From Oscillospiraceae bacterium (GTDB lineage Bacteria > Bacillota > Clostridia > Oscillospirales > Acutalibacteraceae), in NCBI GenBank assembly GCA_029098185.1, contig JAQXNV010000038.1, positions 1 through 43,921 of the forward strand: a DNA stretch of 43,921 nucleotides, read 5' to 3'. A program made the position numbers and the translations under genes. Below the pieces are notes generated by a model. It searched no databases and had not been told where the DNA came from. It saw nothing but the letters and a program-made list of their open reading frames with translations. Each line of letters opens with the position of its first letter. The stretch's first letter is position 1. Below, in pieces: positions 36,273 through 43,815 of the stretch.

Positions 36273-37139
36273 TTGCGAACACTGACCTTTTTCGTGCCGG
36301 ATACTTTTGATGGCGGAAAATTGAAAACCTTTCTGCGTGGTCCCTGTCAGGTATCCAGCAGTATCTTGACCCGGCTAAAATGGATCCCAAACAGCATCAC
36401 CGTCAACGGAGAAAGCGTACACGTTACGCAGATCCTTTCCGCCGGCGATACGGTCTGCCTTCACCTGCCGGAAACGGAAAGTCAGGTTCAGCCGGAAAAA
36501 TTACCGGTTGCTCTCCGTTATGAGGACGAGGACATCCTCTTGGTCAATAAGCCCAGTCATATGCCCGTTTATCCCACGCCGGGTCATGACCGTGACAGCT
36601 TGGCCAACGGCATCGCCTTTGAAATGGCACAGCGCGGCGAACCGTTTGCCTTTCACCCAATTTTTCGGCTGGATCGCAATACCAGCGGATTACTCGTTGT
36701 GGCAAAGCACTGCTACAGTGCGTCCCTGTTATCTTCCGGCGTAGAGAAACGGTACTATGCTATTTGCGAGGGGATCCTTTCCGGCAGCGGTGTCATCGAC
36801 CAGCCCATCCGCTTAAAGCCTGGCCATACCATCCAGCGAGAAGTGGGGGAGGGCGGCCAAAGGGCTGTAACGCACTGGAAAGCACTTCGCTCGTTTTCCG
36901 ATCATACATTACTAGAAATACAACTGGAAACCGGCCGGACCCATCAGATCCGTGTGCATTTCTCATCCATCGGTCATCCACTGGCCGGCGATGATCTGTA
37001 CGGCGGTAGTTTAGATAAAATTGGGCGGCAAGCACTGCATTGCGGTTGGGTATCGTTGCAGCACCCTGTAACAAAGGAGCAGATGGAATGGTATCAACCC
37101 TTGCCAGACGATATGTGTGCTCTGTTGAAGGAGGAGTAA
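36273..37139 (+). CDS. RluA-family pseudouridine synthase
   Basis: A 288-residue RNA pseudouridine synthase. The catalytic Asp is D134 in FRLDRNTSGLLV; YEDEDILLVNKPSHMPVYPTPGH, LETGRTHQIRVHF and GHPLAGDDLYGG are the other family motifs. A short S4-like domain precedes (~1-75). Target could be 23S rRNA or tRNA; the sequence does not decide between RluC and RluD types. I choose the TTG at 36273, six bases after GGAGGAAA, in preference to an upstream TTG. The next gene starts one base after its stop. Confidence 0.92.
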   Translation: MRTLTFFVPDTFDGGKLKTFLRGPCQVSSSILTRLKWIPNSITVNGESVHVTQILSAGDTVCLHLPETESQVQPEKLPVALRYEDEDILLVNKPSHMPVYPTPGHDRDSLANGIAFEMAQRGEPFAFHPIFRLDRNTSGLLVVAKHCYSASLLSSGVEKRYYAICEGILSGSGVIDQPIRLKPGHTIQREVGEGGQRAVTHWKALRSFSDHTLLEIQLETGRTHQIRVHFSSIGHPLAGDDLYGGSLDKIGRQALHCGWVSLQHPVTKEQMEWYQPLPDDMCALLKEE

Positions 37140-37140
37140 A

Positions 37141-37992
37141 ATGTCAGCGATCCTTTGTCATTATTTCCACGGGCAGCGACTGCTGTCTCATCAAGACGTT
37201 TTGGCAGGCCAGCAGAAAAATGCTTTTGTGCTGGGCTTACAAGGCCCCGCAATTTTTGCGTACAGCTTCCTTTTTTCGAAAGAGGGAACAAAAGCGCAGA
37301 AAGCCCTGTGCGAAACGCTTGCATCTATTTCTCCGGAAATGTTAGCGCGTTTTGCGGCAGAAGCATCACAGCGCGGCAACGCAGTCACAGATGCCTATTG
37401 CCGCGGCGTATGCTGTTATTGCGTGCTGGAACAACAAACATCGCCCTTTGTGCAGTACAGCGCAGAGATGATCCATCGGATAGAGGAGAACAAAAGCGTT
37501 GCAGACAGCAAAAATCAAGTAGAATCTGCTCTGGACATCATCTTGCTCCGCTATGAAACGGCGAAGCTGCCAACAGAATTTGATCTGCGCACCACCGTTC
37601 CGCTGGATGAACCGCTTTGCAAGACCATTGCGCTGTTTTATGCGGCTATTTGCCGAGAGCTGGGACATTCGGAGTGGTCTGCTGACGAGATCGGTCCTCT
37701 ATTTGAGGATGGCTGTAAAGCGATCGGAAAGCTCAATGATCGAACACTGATGAAGCGGCAGTTTCTGAAGCGTCGGGAAAAGCGGCAGGGAAAATCCGGT
37801 GGGGTATCCTCGCTGATGCGAAACATCAGTGAAGATGAAGATTATGATTATGCTAATGTCTGTGAACAAGAATGGCAGTGGCCAATGGAGAGTGGAGATA
37901 TTCGAACAGACACCTATTTTGCGCTATATGAATCAGCAGTGCAAAAAGCGGAGCAGCGCCTGGCACACTGGAATCCCATCATGAACGGTTAA
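37141..37992 (+). CDS. Zinc-dependent phospholipase C family-like protein lacking metal ligands
   Basis: A 283-residue protein of unknown function. Its N-terminal half follows the pattern of clostridial zinc-dependent phospholipase C family proteins: HYFHGQRLL (residues 7-15), GLQGPAIFAY (32-41) and YCRGVCCYCVLEQQTSPFV (86-104). In active family members as I recall them these read GLQGPDIFFY and GFICHFALDSxCHPYV. The Asp at position 37 is Ala here, and the His/Asp positions around 93-101 are Tyr, Glu and Thr. The C-terminal half is acidic and basic by turns (KRREKRQGKSGG, SEDEDYDYANVCEQEW). Conclusion: probably a catalytically dead relative. It shares an operon with the pseudouridine synthase. 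Confidence 0.6.
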   Translation: MSAILCHYFHGQRLLSHQDVLAGQQKNAFVLGLQGPAIFAYSFLFSKEGTKAQKALCETLASISPEMLARFAAEASQRGNAVTDAYCRGVCCYCVLEQQTSPFVQYSAEMIHRIEENKSVADSKNQVESALDIILLRYETAKLPTEFDLRTTVPLDEPLCKTIALFYAAICRELGHSEWSADEIGPLFEDGCKAIGKLNDRTLMKRQFLKRREKRQGKSGGVSSLMRNISEDEDYDYANVCEQEWQWPMESGDIRTDTYFALYESAVQKAEQRLAHWNPIMNG

Positions 37993-38011
37993 CCATAAGC
38001 TTTTTCGAGAA

Positions 38012-38042
38012 ATACGGGATACGTTCCGGTATGGCGGTTTTT
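38012..38042 (+). terminator. Possible terminator before the ABC transporter
   Basis: ATACGGGA (38012-38019) and TTCCGGTAT (38024-38032) can form a stem with one mismatch; a five-T run occurs six bases later (38038-38042). Weak. Confidence 0.38.
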
Positions 38043-38094
38043 CGCGGCATTTTTCGAGTGAAAAAAGTTAAAACAACAGCGTGAGGTGAACCTG

Positions 38095-38925
38095 ATGAAA
38101 ATAAAGAATCTTGGCACCATCTTGCTTGCGATCATAATCTTGTTATGTATCAGTGGATGCGCCGGAAAACAAGGGTATCAACCGATTGACGATGTAAGCA
38201 ATCTTGAGGGACGCACTGTGGGCGTAAATTTAGTGTGGAGTGCCGACTATATGCTGTCGGACAGAGAGGATATGACGCTTGTGCGACACAATACGGTCGC
38301 AAACCTTGTGATGGCTCTGCGTTACGGACAGGTCGATGCCATTGCGATGGAACGCCCATTTGCAAACGAGGTAATGTACAGTATGAGCGGATTGCGCATT
38401 GTAGAGCCATCGACGGCCACCGACGAACTTGTTGCCTGTGTAAACATTGACAGAACCGATGTGTTGGAGGATTTCAATGCGTTTGCTTCGGATTTTTACG
38501 GAAGCGAAGATTACATAGAACTATATGACCGGCTGAACAGCGATTCCTATGAATATCACGCTGTGGAGCCGATCGGTGGTGAAAAAATCCTGCAAGTCGG
38601 TATCCCGACAGATTGCTATCCCTTTTGTTATTATGATTCGGAGAGCGGAGAATTTGCCGGAAGCGATGTTGAGGTCATTACAAGATTTGCAAACGAATAC
38701 GGCTATTCCCTTGAGTTGACCGGCGGTGTTTTCAGCACCATAGAAATGGGGATCGTAAACGGTGATTTTGATCTTGCCATCGGAACATTTTTCGAAAGCT
38801 CACGAGTCGATACGGAACTGACCGGTGCGGTTTCTCTTTCCAAACCGTATATGCAGCATGAGATTGTCTTTATGGAGATCGAAGATCCGGACAATGTGAA
38901 GGTCCTAATTCCCTTTGATTATTGA
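38095..38925 (+). CDS. ABC transporter substrate-binding lipoprotein with reversed lobe order
   Basis: A 276-residue lipoprotein: signal peptide and lipobox ISGC with acylated C22. Residues ~30-115 (VSNLEGRTVGVNL, LVMALRYGQVDAIAMERP, GLRIVEP) resemble the second lobe of SBP_bac_3 amino-acid-binding proteins. Residues ~163-270 (ILQVGIPTDCYPFCYYDSESGEFAGSDVEV, MGIVNGDFDLAIGTF, VSLSKPYMQHEIVF) resemble the first lobe. The order is thus opposite to the normal one, as if permuted or cut from a tandem pair. The ATG at 38095 has GAGGTGA six bases upstream. It is followed by its permease and ATPase. The ligand is probably an amino acid. Confidence 0.85.
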   Translation: MKIKNLGTILLAIIILLCISGCAGKQGYQPIDDVSNLEGRTVGVNLVWSADYMLSDREDMTLVRHNTVANLVMALRYGQVDAIAMERPFANEVMYSMSGLRIVEPSTATDELVACVNIDRTDVLEDFNAFASDFYGSEDYIELYDRLNSDSYEYHAVEPIGGEKILQVGIPTDCYPFCYYDSESGEFAGSDVEVITRFANEYGYSLELTGGVFSTIEMGIVNGDFDLAIGTFFESSRVDTELTGAVSLSKPYMQHEIVFMEIEDPDNVKVLIPFDY

Positions 38926-38939
38926 AATGAGGTGACGAG

Positions 38940-39632
38940 ATGGCAGATTTTTTTGGAGAACTGTATAATCAAATTTATGTGACCTTTATCTATGAGGACA
39001 GATGGCGCTTTTTTGTGGACGGCTTCTGGATGACGCTTCTTTTGACTTTCTCATCATTTATCCTCGGAACGCTGATCGGAATCCTGTTTTGCAAGCTGAA
39101 ACTGTCGGGGATCCGCTGGGTGCGTGGGGTAACCAAAGTATTTACATCACTGCTGATCCAGATCCCCACGCTCGTGCTTCTGATGCTGTTTGTTTATTTT
39201 ATTTTCGGTTCGATCGCGTTTCCCATCATTTTATCGGTTATTATCGGTTTGACGCTAAAAACCGGATGCTATATGGCGGACATCTTCCAGACGGCGGTGG
39301 AAACGGTAGCCCCGGGAGAGGTGGAGGCTGCACGAACCCTCGGCATGACCCGGTTTCAGTCGTTCCGGTACGTCATTCTGCCGCAGACCGTTAAGACTGC
39401 ACTCCCGGTTTATCAGAATCAGTTTATCAGCTGTTTACAGGAAACATCCGTGGTCGGCTATCTTGCCATTATGGATCTGACCCGTGCGTCGGACATTGTG
39501 TCTGCCCGAACCTTTGATGCCATGTTTGCCCTGCTTGCAGTGACTTTGATTTATCTGATCATTGGATGGGGTGTCGGAGCACTGTTGAAGTTATTGGAAC
39601 GAAAAAAGCATCTGGGAGGTGAATCGCAATGA
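38940..39632 (+). CDS. Amino-acid-type ABC transporter permease
   Basis: A 230-residue HisM/GlnP-type permease with five membrane helices. The N-terminal helix has the family pattern GFWMTLLLTFSSFILGTLIG. The EAA loop is TVAPGEVEAARTLGMTRFQSFRYVILPQ, and LQETSVVGYLAIMDLTRASDI follows. Single permease genes of this kind form homodimers. It lies 14 bases after the binding protein and overlaps the ATPase by four bases. Confidence 0.93.
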   Translation: MADFFGELYNQIYVTFIYEDRWRFFVDGFWMTLLLTFSSFILGTLIGILFCKLKLSGIRWVRGVTKVFTSLLIQIPTLVLLMLFVYFIFGSIAFPIILSVIIGLTLKTGCYMADIFQTAVETVAPGEVEAARTLGMTRFQSFRYVILPQTVKTALPVYQNQFISCLQETSVVGYLAIMDLTRASDIVSARTFDAMFALLAVTLIYLIIGWGVGALLKLLERKKHLGGESQ

Positions 39633-40717
39633 TCAAAGTGAGAGACCTTTCAAAAAGTTTTGGCGGAAATCTTGTGTTTGAACATGTGAACTTTGACATC
39701 ACAAAGGGAAGCACCACCGTCATCATCGGAGGGTCGGGATGCGGCAAAAGTACATTGCTTCGCTGCATCAACCGTTTGGAGACGCCGGATGCAGGCAGTA
39801 TTGAGATCGACGGAGAGAATATCCTTGCGCCCAAAGTGAACCTGGATAAGATCCGCCGGAAGCTGGGCATGGTTTATCAAAACTTCAATCTTTTTTCCCA
39901 TTTGAATGTGATGGAGAATATGATTCTTGCGCCGATGAAAGTATCCGGTATGTCGCAGCCGGAAGCGATCCGCCAGGCAGAAGAATTGCTGTCCCTTGTG
40001 GGAATGGAAAACCGCCGCTATCATATGCCAAATCAACTGTCCGGCGGTCAGAAACAGCGTGTGGCCATCGCACGGGCACTTGCCATGAAGCCTGAGGTCA
40101 TGTTGTTCGATGAGCCAACAAGCGCCCTTGACCCAACGATGGTGGACGAGGTAGAATCGGTCATTCGGCGGTTGGTGGATGATGGAATGACCAGCATTAT
40201 CGTCACACATGAAATGAGATTTGCAAAAAACATTGCATCGAATGTGCTCTTTATGGCGGAGCAGGGGATTTATGAACACGGAACGGCAGAAGAGGTAATC
40301 GGACATCCATCGAAAGAGCTGACGCGCCGATTTATGTACCGTGCCCGGATGTTTGAGCGCAGCGTGACAAAGGACGATATTGACATCTATGCACTTTGCA
40401 GTGAGATCCGTCAATTCGCAGTGCCCTTTGGTATGACTGCACGGCAGTCAAGAGGAATCGAATATCTTTGCGAAGAGCTTCTGCTTCCGCTTTTACTATC
40501 CGATCAAAATGGCGGGCACAATGCAGTTGTACAGGTGATTGCGGGAGAAACTACGGCAGAGTATCAGGTGATCCTGCAAATCCCAACACTGAAATCCGAT
40601 CCTTTGGCGTCGGAGATCATGGACGAAATGGGCAGAAAGATCGTTTCCGCCTTTACAAAGTCATTAAAGAGTGAAAAGAATGTAGATGGCTTATGGGAAG
40701 TTCATGCAGAAGTATAA
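39629..40717 (+). CDS. Amino-acid ABC transporter ATPase with C-terminal extension
   Basis: A 362-residue GlnQ-like ATPase. Walker A GGSGCGKST (34-42), Q-loop YQNFNLF, signature LSGGQKQR (137-144), Walker B VMLFDEP and H194 in VTHEM are all intact. The normal family ends near residue 240; here ~120 further residues follow, opening with SVTKDDIDIYALCSEIRQF and containing a helix-then-sheet pattern (RGIEYLCEELLLPLLL, AVVQVIAGETTAEYQVILQIP). It is not the ACT/NIL domain of MetN. I do not recognise it; a regulatory or dimerising domain is likely. Confidence 0.9.
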   Translation: MIKVRDLSKSFGGNLVFEHVNFDITKGSTTVIIGGSGCGKSTLLRCINRLETPDAGSIEIDGENILAPKVNLDKIRRKLGMVYQNFNLFSHLNVMENMILAPMKVSGMSQPEAIRQAEELLSLVGMENRRYHMPNQLSGGQKQRVAIARALAMKPEVMLFDEPTSALDPTMVDEVESVIRRLVDDGMTSIIVTHEMRFAKNIASNVLFMAEQGIYEHGTAEEVIGHPSKELTRRFMYRARMFERSVTKDDIDIYALCSEIRQFAVPFGMTARQSRGIEYLCEELLLPLLLSDQNGGHNAVVQVIAGETTAEYQVILQIPTLKSDPLASEIMDEMGRKIVSAFTKSLKSEKNVDGLWEVHAEV

Positions 40718-40817
40718 ACGAGATCGCGACCCATACCGCAAAAATAGATCCTGCCTACAGAAAAAATGGATTTTTTAAAAGCAGCTGGAATTTGTCAGAC
40801 TTTTGTCACTGGGAATA

Positions 40818-40826
40818 TGCTATAAT
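40818..40826 (+). promoter_or_regulatory. Extended -10 promoter for the Nif11-like gene
   Basis: TGC-TATAAT: TG at 40818-40819 and a perfect -10 at 40821-40826. No consensus -35 at the right distance. It lies 43 bases before the start codon. Confidence 0.65.
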
Positions 40827-40868
40827 CAAGCCATCAAAGAAAAACAGCCGATCAGGGAGGAAGAATCC

Positions 40869-41342
40869 ATGAAATCATTCCAACAATTTTACAGTGAAAT
40901 CATGTCTAACCCAGAGATGAAAGACAAGTTTTTCTCCTTAAAGCCGGAAGAGGCAGAAGCATTTGCCAAAGATCATGGCTGTGACGCTTCCTTGGAAGAA
41001 ATGGAGGCCTATATGAACGCGCAGCAGCCATATACAGGCGAATTGTCCGATGATGCGTTGGAGCAAGTTGCAGGTGGCGTCACACAATATGTGGATGGTA
41101 CATACTTTGAATTTACCGGTAATTACAGTAATCCGGATGATTACAATCGGATGTACCGCTGCCCAGAATGCGGCAGGCTCGTACACTGGGGCTCCTGGAG
41201 CCGATGGTATTGCGATCATTGCAATGCGAGTTGGTATTTTACAGATAATCTGAAGCTGAACATGGACAGCGGCATGTGGCGTGTTGTAAGTAATGCAGAA
41301 GTGCAGCAGCGGCGGAAAGGAACCACAATGGTGAAGGGATGA
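40869..41342 (+). CDS. Nif11-like leader peptide fused to an aromatic zinc-ribbon core
   Basis: A 157-residue protein in two parts. Residues 1-70 follow the Nif11-type (NHLP-like) RiPP leader: MKSFQQFYSEIMSNPEMKDKF, a charged helical middle (KPEEAEAFAKDHGCDASLEEMEAYM) and the end ELSDDALEQVAGG, with a double-Gly cleavage site at 69-70. Residues 71-157 are not a usual peptide core. They are rich in Trp and Tyr and carry CPEC and CDHC (C98, C101, C115, C118), a rubredoxin-like zinc ribbon. The ATG at 40869 follows GGGAGGAAG. No lanthionine, cyclodehydratase, radical SAM or C39 peptidase gene adjoins it. It could be a precursor or an unrelated use of the leader as a targeting tag. Confidence 0.8.
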   Translation: MKSFQQFYSEIMSNPEMKDKFFSLKPEEAEAFAKDHGCDASLEEMEAYMNAQQPYTGELSDDALEQVAGGVTQYVDGTYFEFTGNYSNPDDYNRMYRCPECGRLVHWGSWSRWYCDHCNASWYFTDNLKLNMDSGMWRVVSNAEVQQRRKGTTMVKG

Positions 41343-41485
41343 TGTCCGATGATGAGCCGGAGAAAGCAGCCGGCGGCAGGGCAAAAGCAATTTGTGTGAT
41401 GGTTGGATTGAACCATTGCGGGCAAGAAGAAATGAGGATAAAGTCGACAGAAAACAGAGACTGCTGGATTCCATCGAACGGGTAA
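41342..41485 (+). CDS. Small ORF starting with a second double-Gly motif
   Basis: A 47-residue frame whose ATG overlaps the preceding TGA by one base (TGATG), a classic coupling arrangement. It begins MSDDEPEKAAGG, nearly the same as SDDALEQVAGG of the preceding protein, and continues with CVMVGLNHCGQEEMRIKST and two more Cys. At DNA level 27 of 35 bases match between 41044-41078 and 41343-41377. It may be a tiny second precursor lacking most of a leader, or the decayed remnant of a duplicated gene. Codon use and length give no independent support, so it is uncertain. Confidence 0.4.
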   Translation: MSDDEPEKAAGGRAKAICVMVGLNHCGQEEMRIKSTENRDCWIPSNG

Positions 41486-41610
41486 AGACCATGGTCTGCG
41501 GCCAAATGTAATATACCTATGGGGAAAACCTACTTTTTTCGGCAGGGCTTGGGCCTTGCCGTTTTGTCGTTTTCGCATAATGCGTCCAACCGGCGGAAGA
41601 AAATCAACAC
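41486..41610 (+). other. Non-coding gap with terminator
   Basis: With the small upstream ORF set aside, the stretch 41343-41672 holds no recognisable gene. It contains the terminator at 41540-41572 and the kinase promoter at 41611-41640. A second frame (ending at 41512) is open for about 40 codons without a good start and is probably by chance or a remnant. Confidence 0.5.
41540..41572 (+). terminator. Intrinsic terminator after the Nif11-like locus
   Basis: CGGCAGGGC (41540-41548) pairs with GCCTTGCCG (41553-41561), one wobble, loop of four bases, then TTTTGTCGTTTT. Confidence 0.88.
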
Positions 41611-41640
41611 TTGTGCAACAGGGATGGATTATGCTATGAT
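41611..41640 (+). promoter_or_regulatory. Promoter of the two-component genes
   Basis: TTGTGC (41611-41616), 18 bases, TATGAT (41635-41640), with an extended TGC directly before the -10. Confidence 0.75.
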
Positions 41641-41672
41641 GAACTTAAACCATTAAAAATGCAGGTGACAAA

Positions 41673-42980
41673 ATGATGGTAGAAGAAGTGAAAGCAATCG
41701 AGTTTGTCAACGTGGTGTTGTACACGTTTAGCATATTGGTCGCACTGACCCTATTGTTTGGATGTATTATGGATCGCTCCCGCAGCCGGCCCTTTATGAA
41801 GTTTTTCATGGCACTGCTCTCTGTGGACATCGTCAGTATGTTTGGGGAAATGGGACTGTGGCTGTTCCATGAACCGGCGCTGGTTCCGCTGGCAAAGATC
41901 AGCGCGCTGGTAGCCTTTGGCGGCGGTACGGTGCTGAACGCACTGTATGCCTATTGTCTGGTGGCATTCATCCGTGAGCGGACGAAAATCTCATGGAAGT
42001 ATGCCCACGTATTCACCGTAATTTGCGCGATCTATCTGATTCTCGTCATCATTTCGCTGTTCAATGGGATGCTGTTTGACTTTGATGAAAAAGGGTTTTA
42101 CCTGGATGGCCCACTGTACTGGATCGTGCGGGTCATCGACACCGTCACATGGCTGATGTGCATCGGGCTGGTCATTTTCCATCGGAAAGTGCTGACGCTG
42201 AAGGGAATGTTTTCGCTGCTTTCTTTTAGCATTCTGCCGCTTTTGTCCATGGGCCTGTTGTTCATCTGGGACGCAACGCCCCTGAGCCTTGCCACCACAC
42301 TGTCGCTGATCATCCTGTATAGTTTGTTCCACGGCGAATTGACACGGCAACTGGCGGAACAGGAAATACAACTGGCACAGCAAAAACAGCAGATCACCGA
42401 ACAGCGCATCGCCACGATGATCAGTCAGATCCAGCCCCATTTCATTTATAATACGCTGGGCTCCATCTATCAGCTTTGCTTGCTCCAACCGAAGCAGGCG
42501 GCGGAGCTGACGCAGAACTTTGCACTGTATCTGCGGGGCAATTTCAGCGAGCTGGACAATAGCAAGCCGGTGCGTCTTTCTCAGGAGCTGGAGCACGTGA
42601 AGTATTATCTCAATATCGAGAAGATCCGCTTTCCCGATATGGAGGTTCAATTTGACTTGCAGTCTGACGAATTTTTCCTTCCGGCTCTGACTATACAGCC
42701 TTTGGTGGAAAATGCTATCAAGCACGGACTGATGGGGTTGGAAAGCGGCGGCACGGTCGTCATCTCCACCTATGAAACGGACGATAGTTACTGTGTGAAA
42801 GTCCAAGATAACGGCGTTGGGTTTGACGAAAGTGTCTTTCAGGACGGCAAAAAACATATCGGCATCCAGAATATTCGGGGACGGCTGGAAGCCATGTGCA
42901 ACGGCACCCTAACGGTGGAAAGCCAGCCGAATCAGGGCACCACAGCCATTATTACAATCCCCAAGGAGGTTATGACATGA
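41673..42980 (+). CDS. Seven-TM sensor histidine kinase, LytS/YehU type
   Basis: A 435-residue membrane kinase. Seven membrane segments occupy residues ~8-225, followed by a Gln-rich coiled coil (LAEQEIQLAQQKQQITEQR). The His_kinase domain carries the phospho-acceptor H256 in SQIQPHFIYNTLGSIYQL and the ATPase domain has the N box LVENAIKH, G1 DNGVGF and G2 GIQNIRGRL. This is the family that usually pairs with LytTR regulators; here the regulator has a SARP-like domain instead. The stop overlaps the regulator start (ATGA). A peptide or small-molecule signal is likely, given the 7TM sensor. Confidence 0.93.
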   Translation: MMVEEVKAIEFVNVVLYTFSILVALTLLFGCIMDRSRSRPFMKFFMALLSVDIVSMFGEMGLWLFHEPALVPLAKISALVAFGGGTVLNALYAYCLVAFIRERTKISWKYAHVFTVICAIYLILVIISLFNGMLFDFDEKGFYLDGPLYWIVRVIDTVTWLMCIGLVIFHRKVLTLKGMFSLLSFSILPLLSMGLLFIWDATPLSLATTLSLIILYSLFHGELTRQLAEQEIQLAQQKQQITEQRIATMISQIQPHFIYNTLGSIYQLCLLQPKQAAELTQNFALYLRGNFSELDNSKPVRLSQELEHVKYYLNIEKIRFPDMEVQFDLQSDEFFLPALTIQPLVENAIKHGLMGLESGGTVVISTYETDDSYCVKVQDNGVGFDESVFQDGKKHIGIQNIRGRLEAMCNGTLTVESQPNQGTTAIITIPKEVMT

Positions 42981-43765
42981 TCGCATTGACAGTAGACGAC
43001 GAACGGCTGATGCTCACCACGCTGACAGCGGCGGTAAAAGCATCGCCGGATATTTCTTCAGTGACGGAGTTCACCTCCTGCAGCAAGGCGTTGGAGTGGG
43101 CAGAGACCAACACGCCGGACATTGCCTTTTTGGACATCAGTATGCGGGGCATGGGCGGCCTGACGCTGGCGGAAAAATTATTGGCGCTGCACCCCCAGTG
43201 CAAGATTATTTTCTGTACTGGCTATTCCGAGTATGCAGTGGACGCCTTTCGCATTCATGTATCCGGCTATCTGATGAAGCCCATTACCGCCCAGCAGGTA
43301 CAGCGGGAGATCGACCATATCAAGGGGCAAAAAAGCCAGGAAAAACTGCTGACCATCCAGTGTTTTGGCAATTTTGAAGTAATGTGCAAAGGACAGATGC
43401 TCCGGTTCAAGCGGACAAGATCGAAGGAAGTGCTGGCCATCATGGTAGATCGGCACGGGGCGCGCCTCAATGCGAAAACCATTTGCGCCATCATGTGGCC
43501 CGACAGCGAGGACGATACAAAAAACGCCAACTATCTTCATCAGTTGTTCATCGACCTGCGGAATGCGCTGCGGGCGGTGGGGGCAGAGGAGATTTTTCAG
43601 CAGAACGGCTACCAATATTCCCTGGATACCCAGCGGATCGACTGCGACTACTTTAACTTTCTGAAAACAGGCAAACCGCCTTTCCGGGGCGAATACATGA
43701 GCCAATACAGTTGGGCAGAAGAAACCTGCGCCCTGCTTTGGCGGGAATTAGACAAAGACGGCTGA
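42977..43765 (+). CDS. Response regulator with SARP-like winged-helix output
   Basis: A 262-residue regulator. Residues 1-120 are a receiver domain (acidic pocket D7, D8; phospho-acceptor D53 in AFLDIS; T in CTGY; K in YLMKPI). Residues ~133-235 form a winged helix in the SARP/OmpR style: LLTIQCFGNFEVMCKGQMLRFKRTRSKEVLAIMVDRHG, then NAKTICAIMWP and LHQLFIDLRNALRAVG. The full BTAD domain of SARP activators is missing; a short tail (FRGEYMSQYSWAEE) resembles only its start. The ATG at 42977 follows AAGGAGG and overlaps the kinase stop. Confidence 0.92.
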   Translation: MIALTVDDERLMLTTLTAAVKASPDISSVTEFTSCSKALEWAETNTPDIAFLDISMRGMGGLTLAEKLLALHPQCKIIFCTGYSEYAVDAFRIHVSGYLMKPITAQQVQREIDHIKGQKSQEKLLTIQCFGNFEVMCKGQMLRFKRTRSKEVLAIMVDRHGARLNAKTICAIMWPDSEDDTKNANYLHQLFIDLRNALRAVGAEEIFQQNGYQYSLDTQRIDCDYFNFLKTGKPPFRGEYMSQYSWAEETCALLWRELDKDG

Positions 43766-43815
43766 ACGGAGCCTATAGAAAAAAGTCTGTAAATAGCAAA
43801 GCATATGGAAAAGCT

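Noticed and set aside
40759-40780. Terminator after the ABC ATPase gene
   Set aside because: The A-run/T-run pair around TGG gives only A-U pairs and would be too weak on its own.
41380-41512. A second short frame ending in a Cys-containing peptide (ending CGQM)
   Set aside because: No start codon with a ribosome site and no recognisable homology; it overlaps the 47-codon frame and can be chance.
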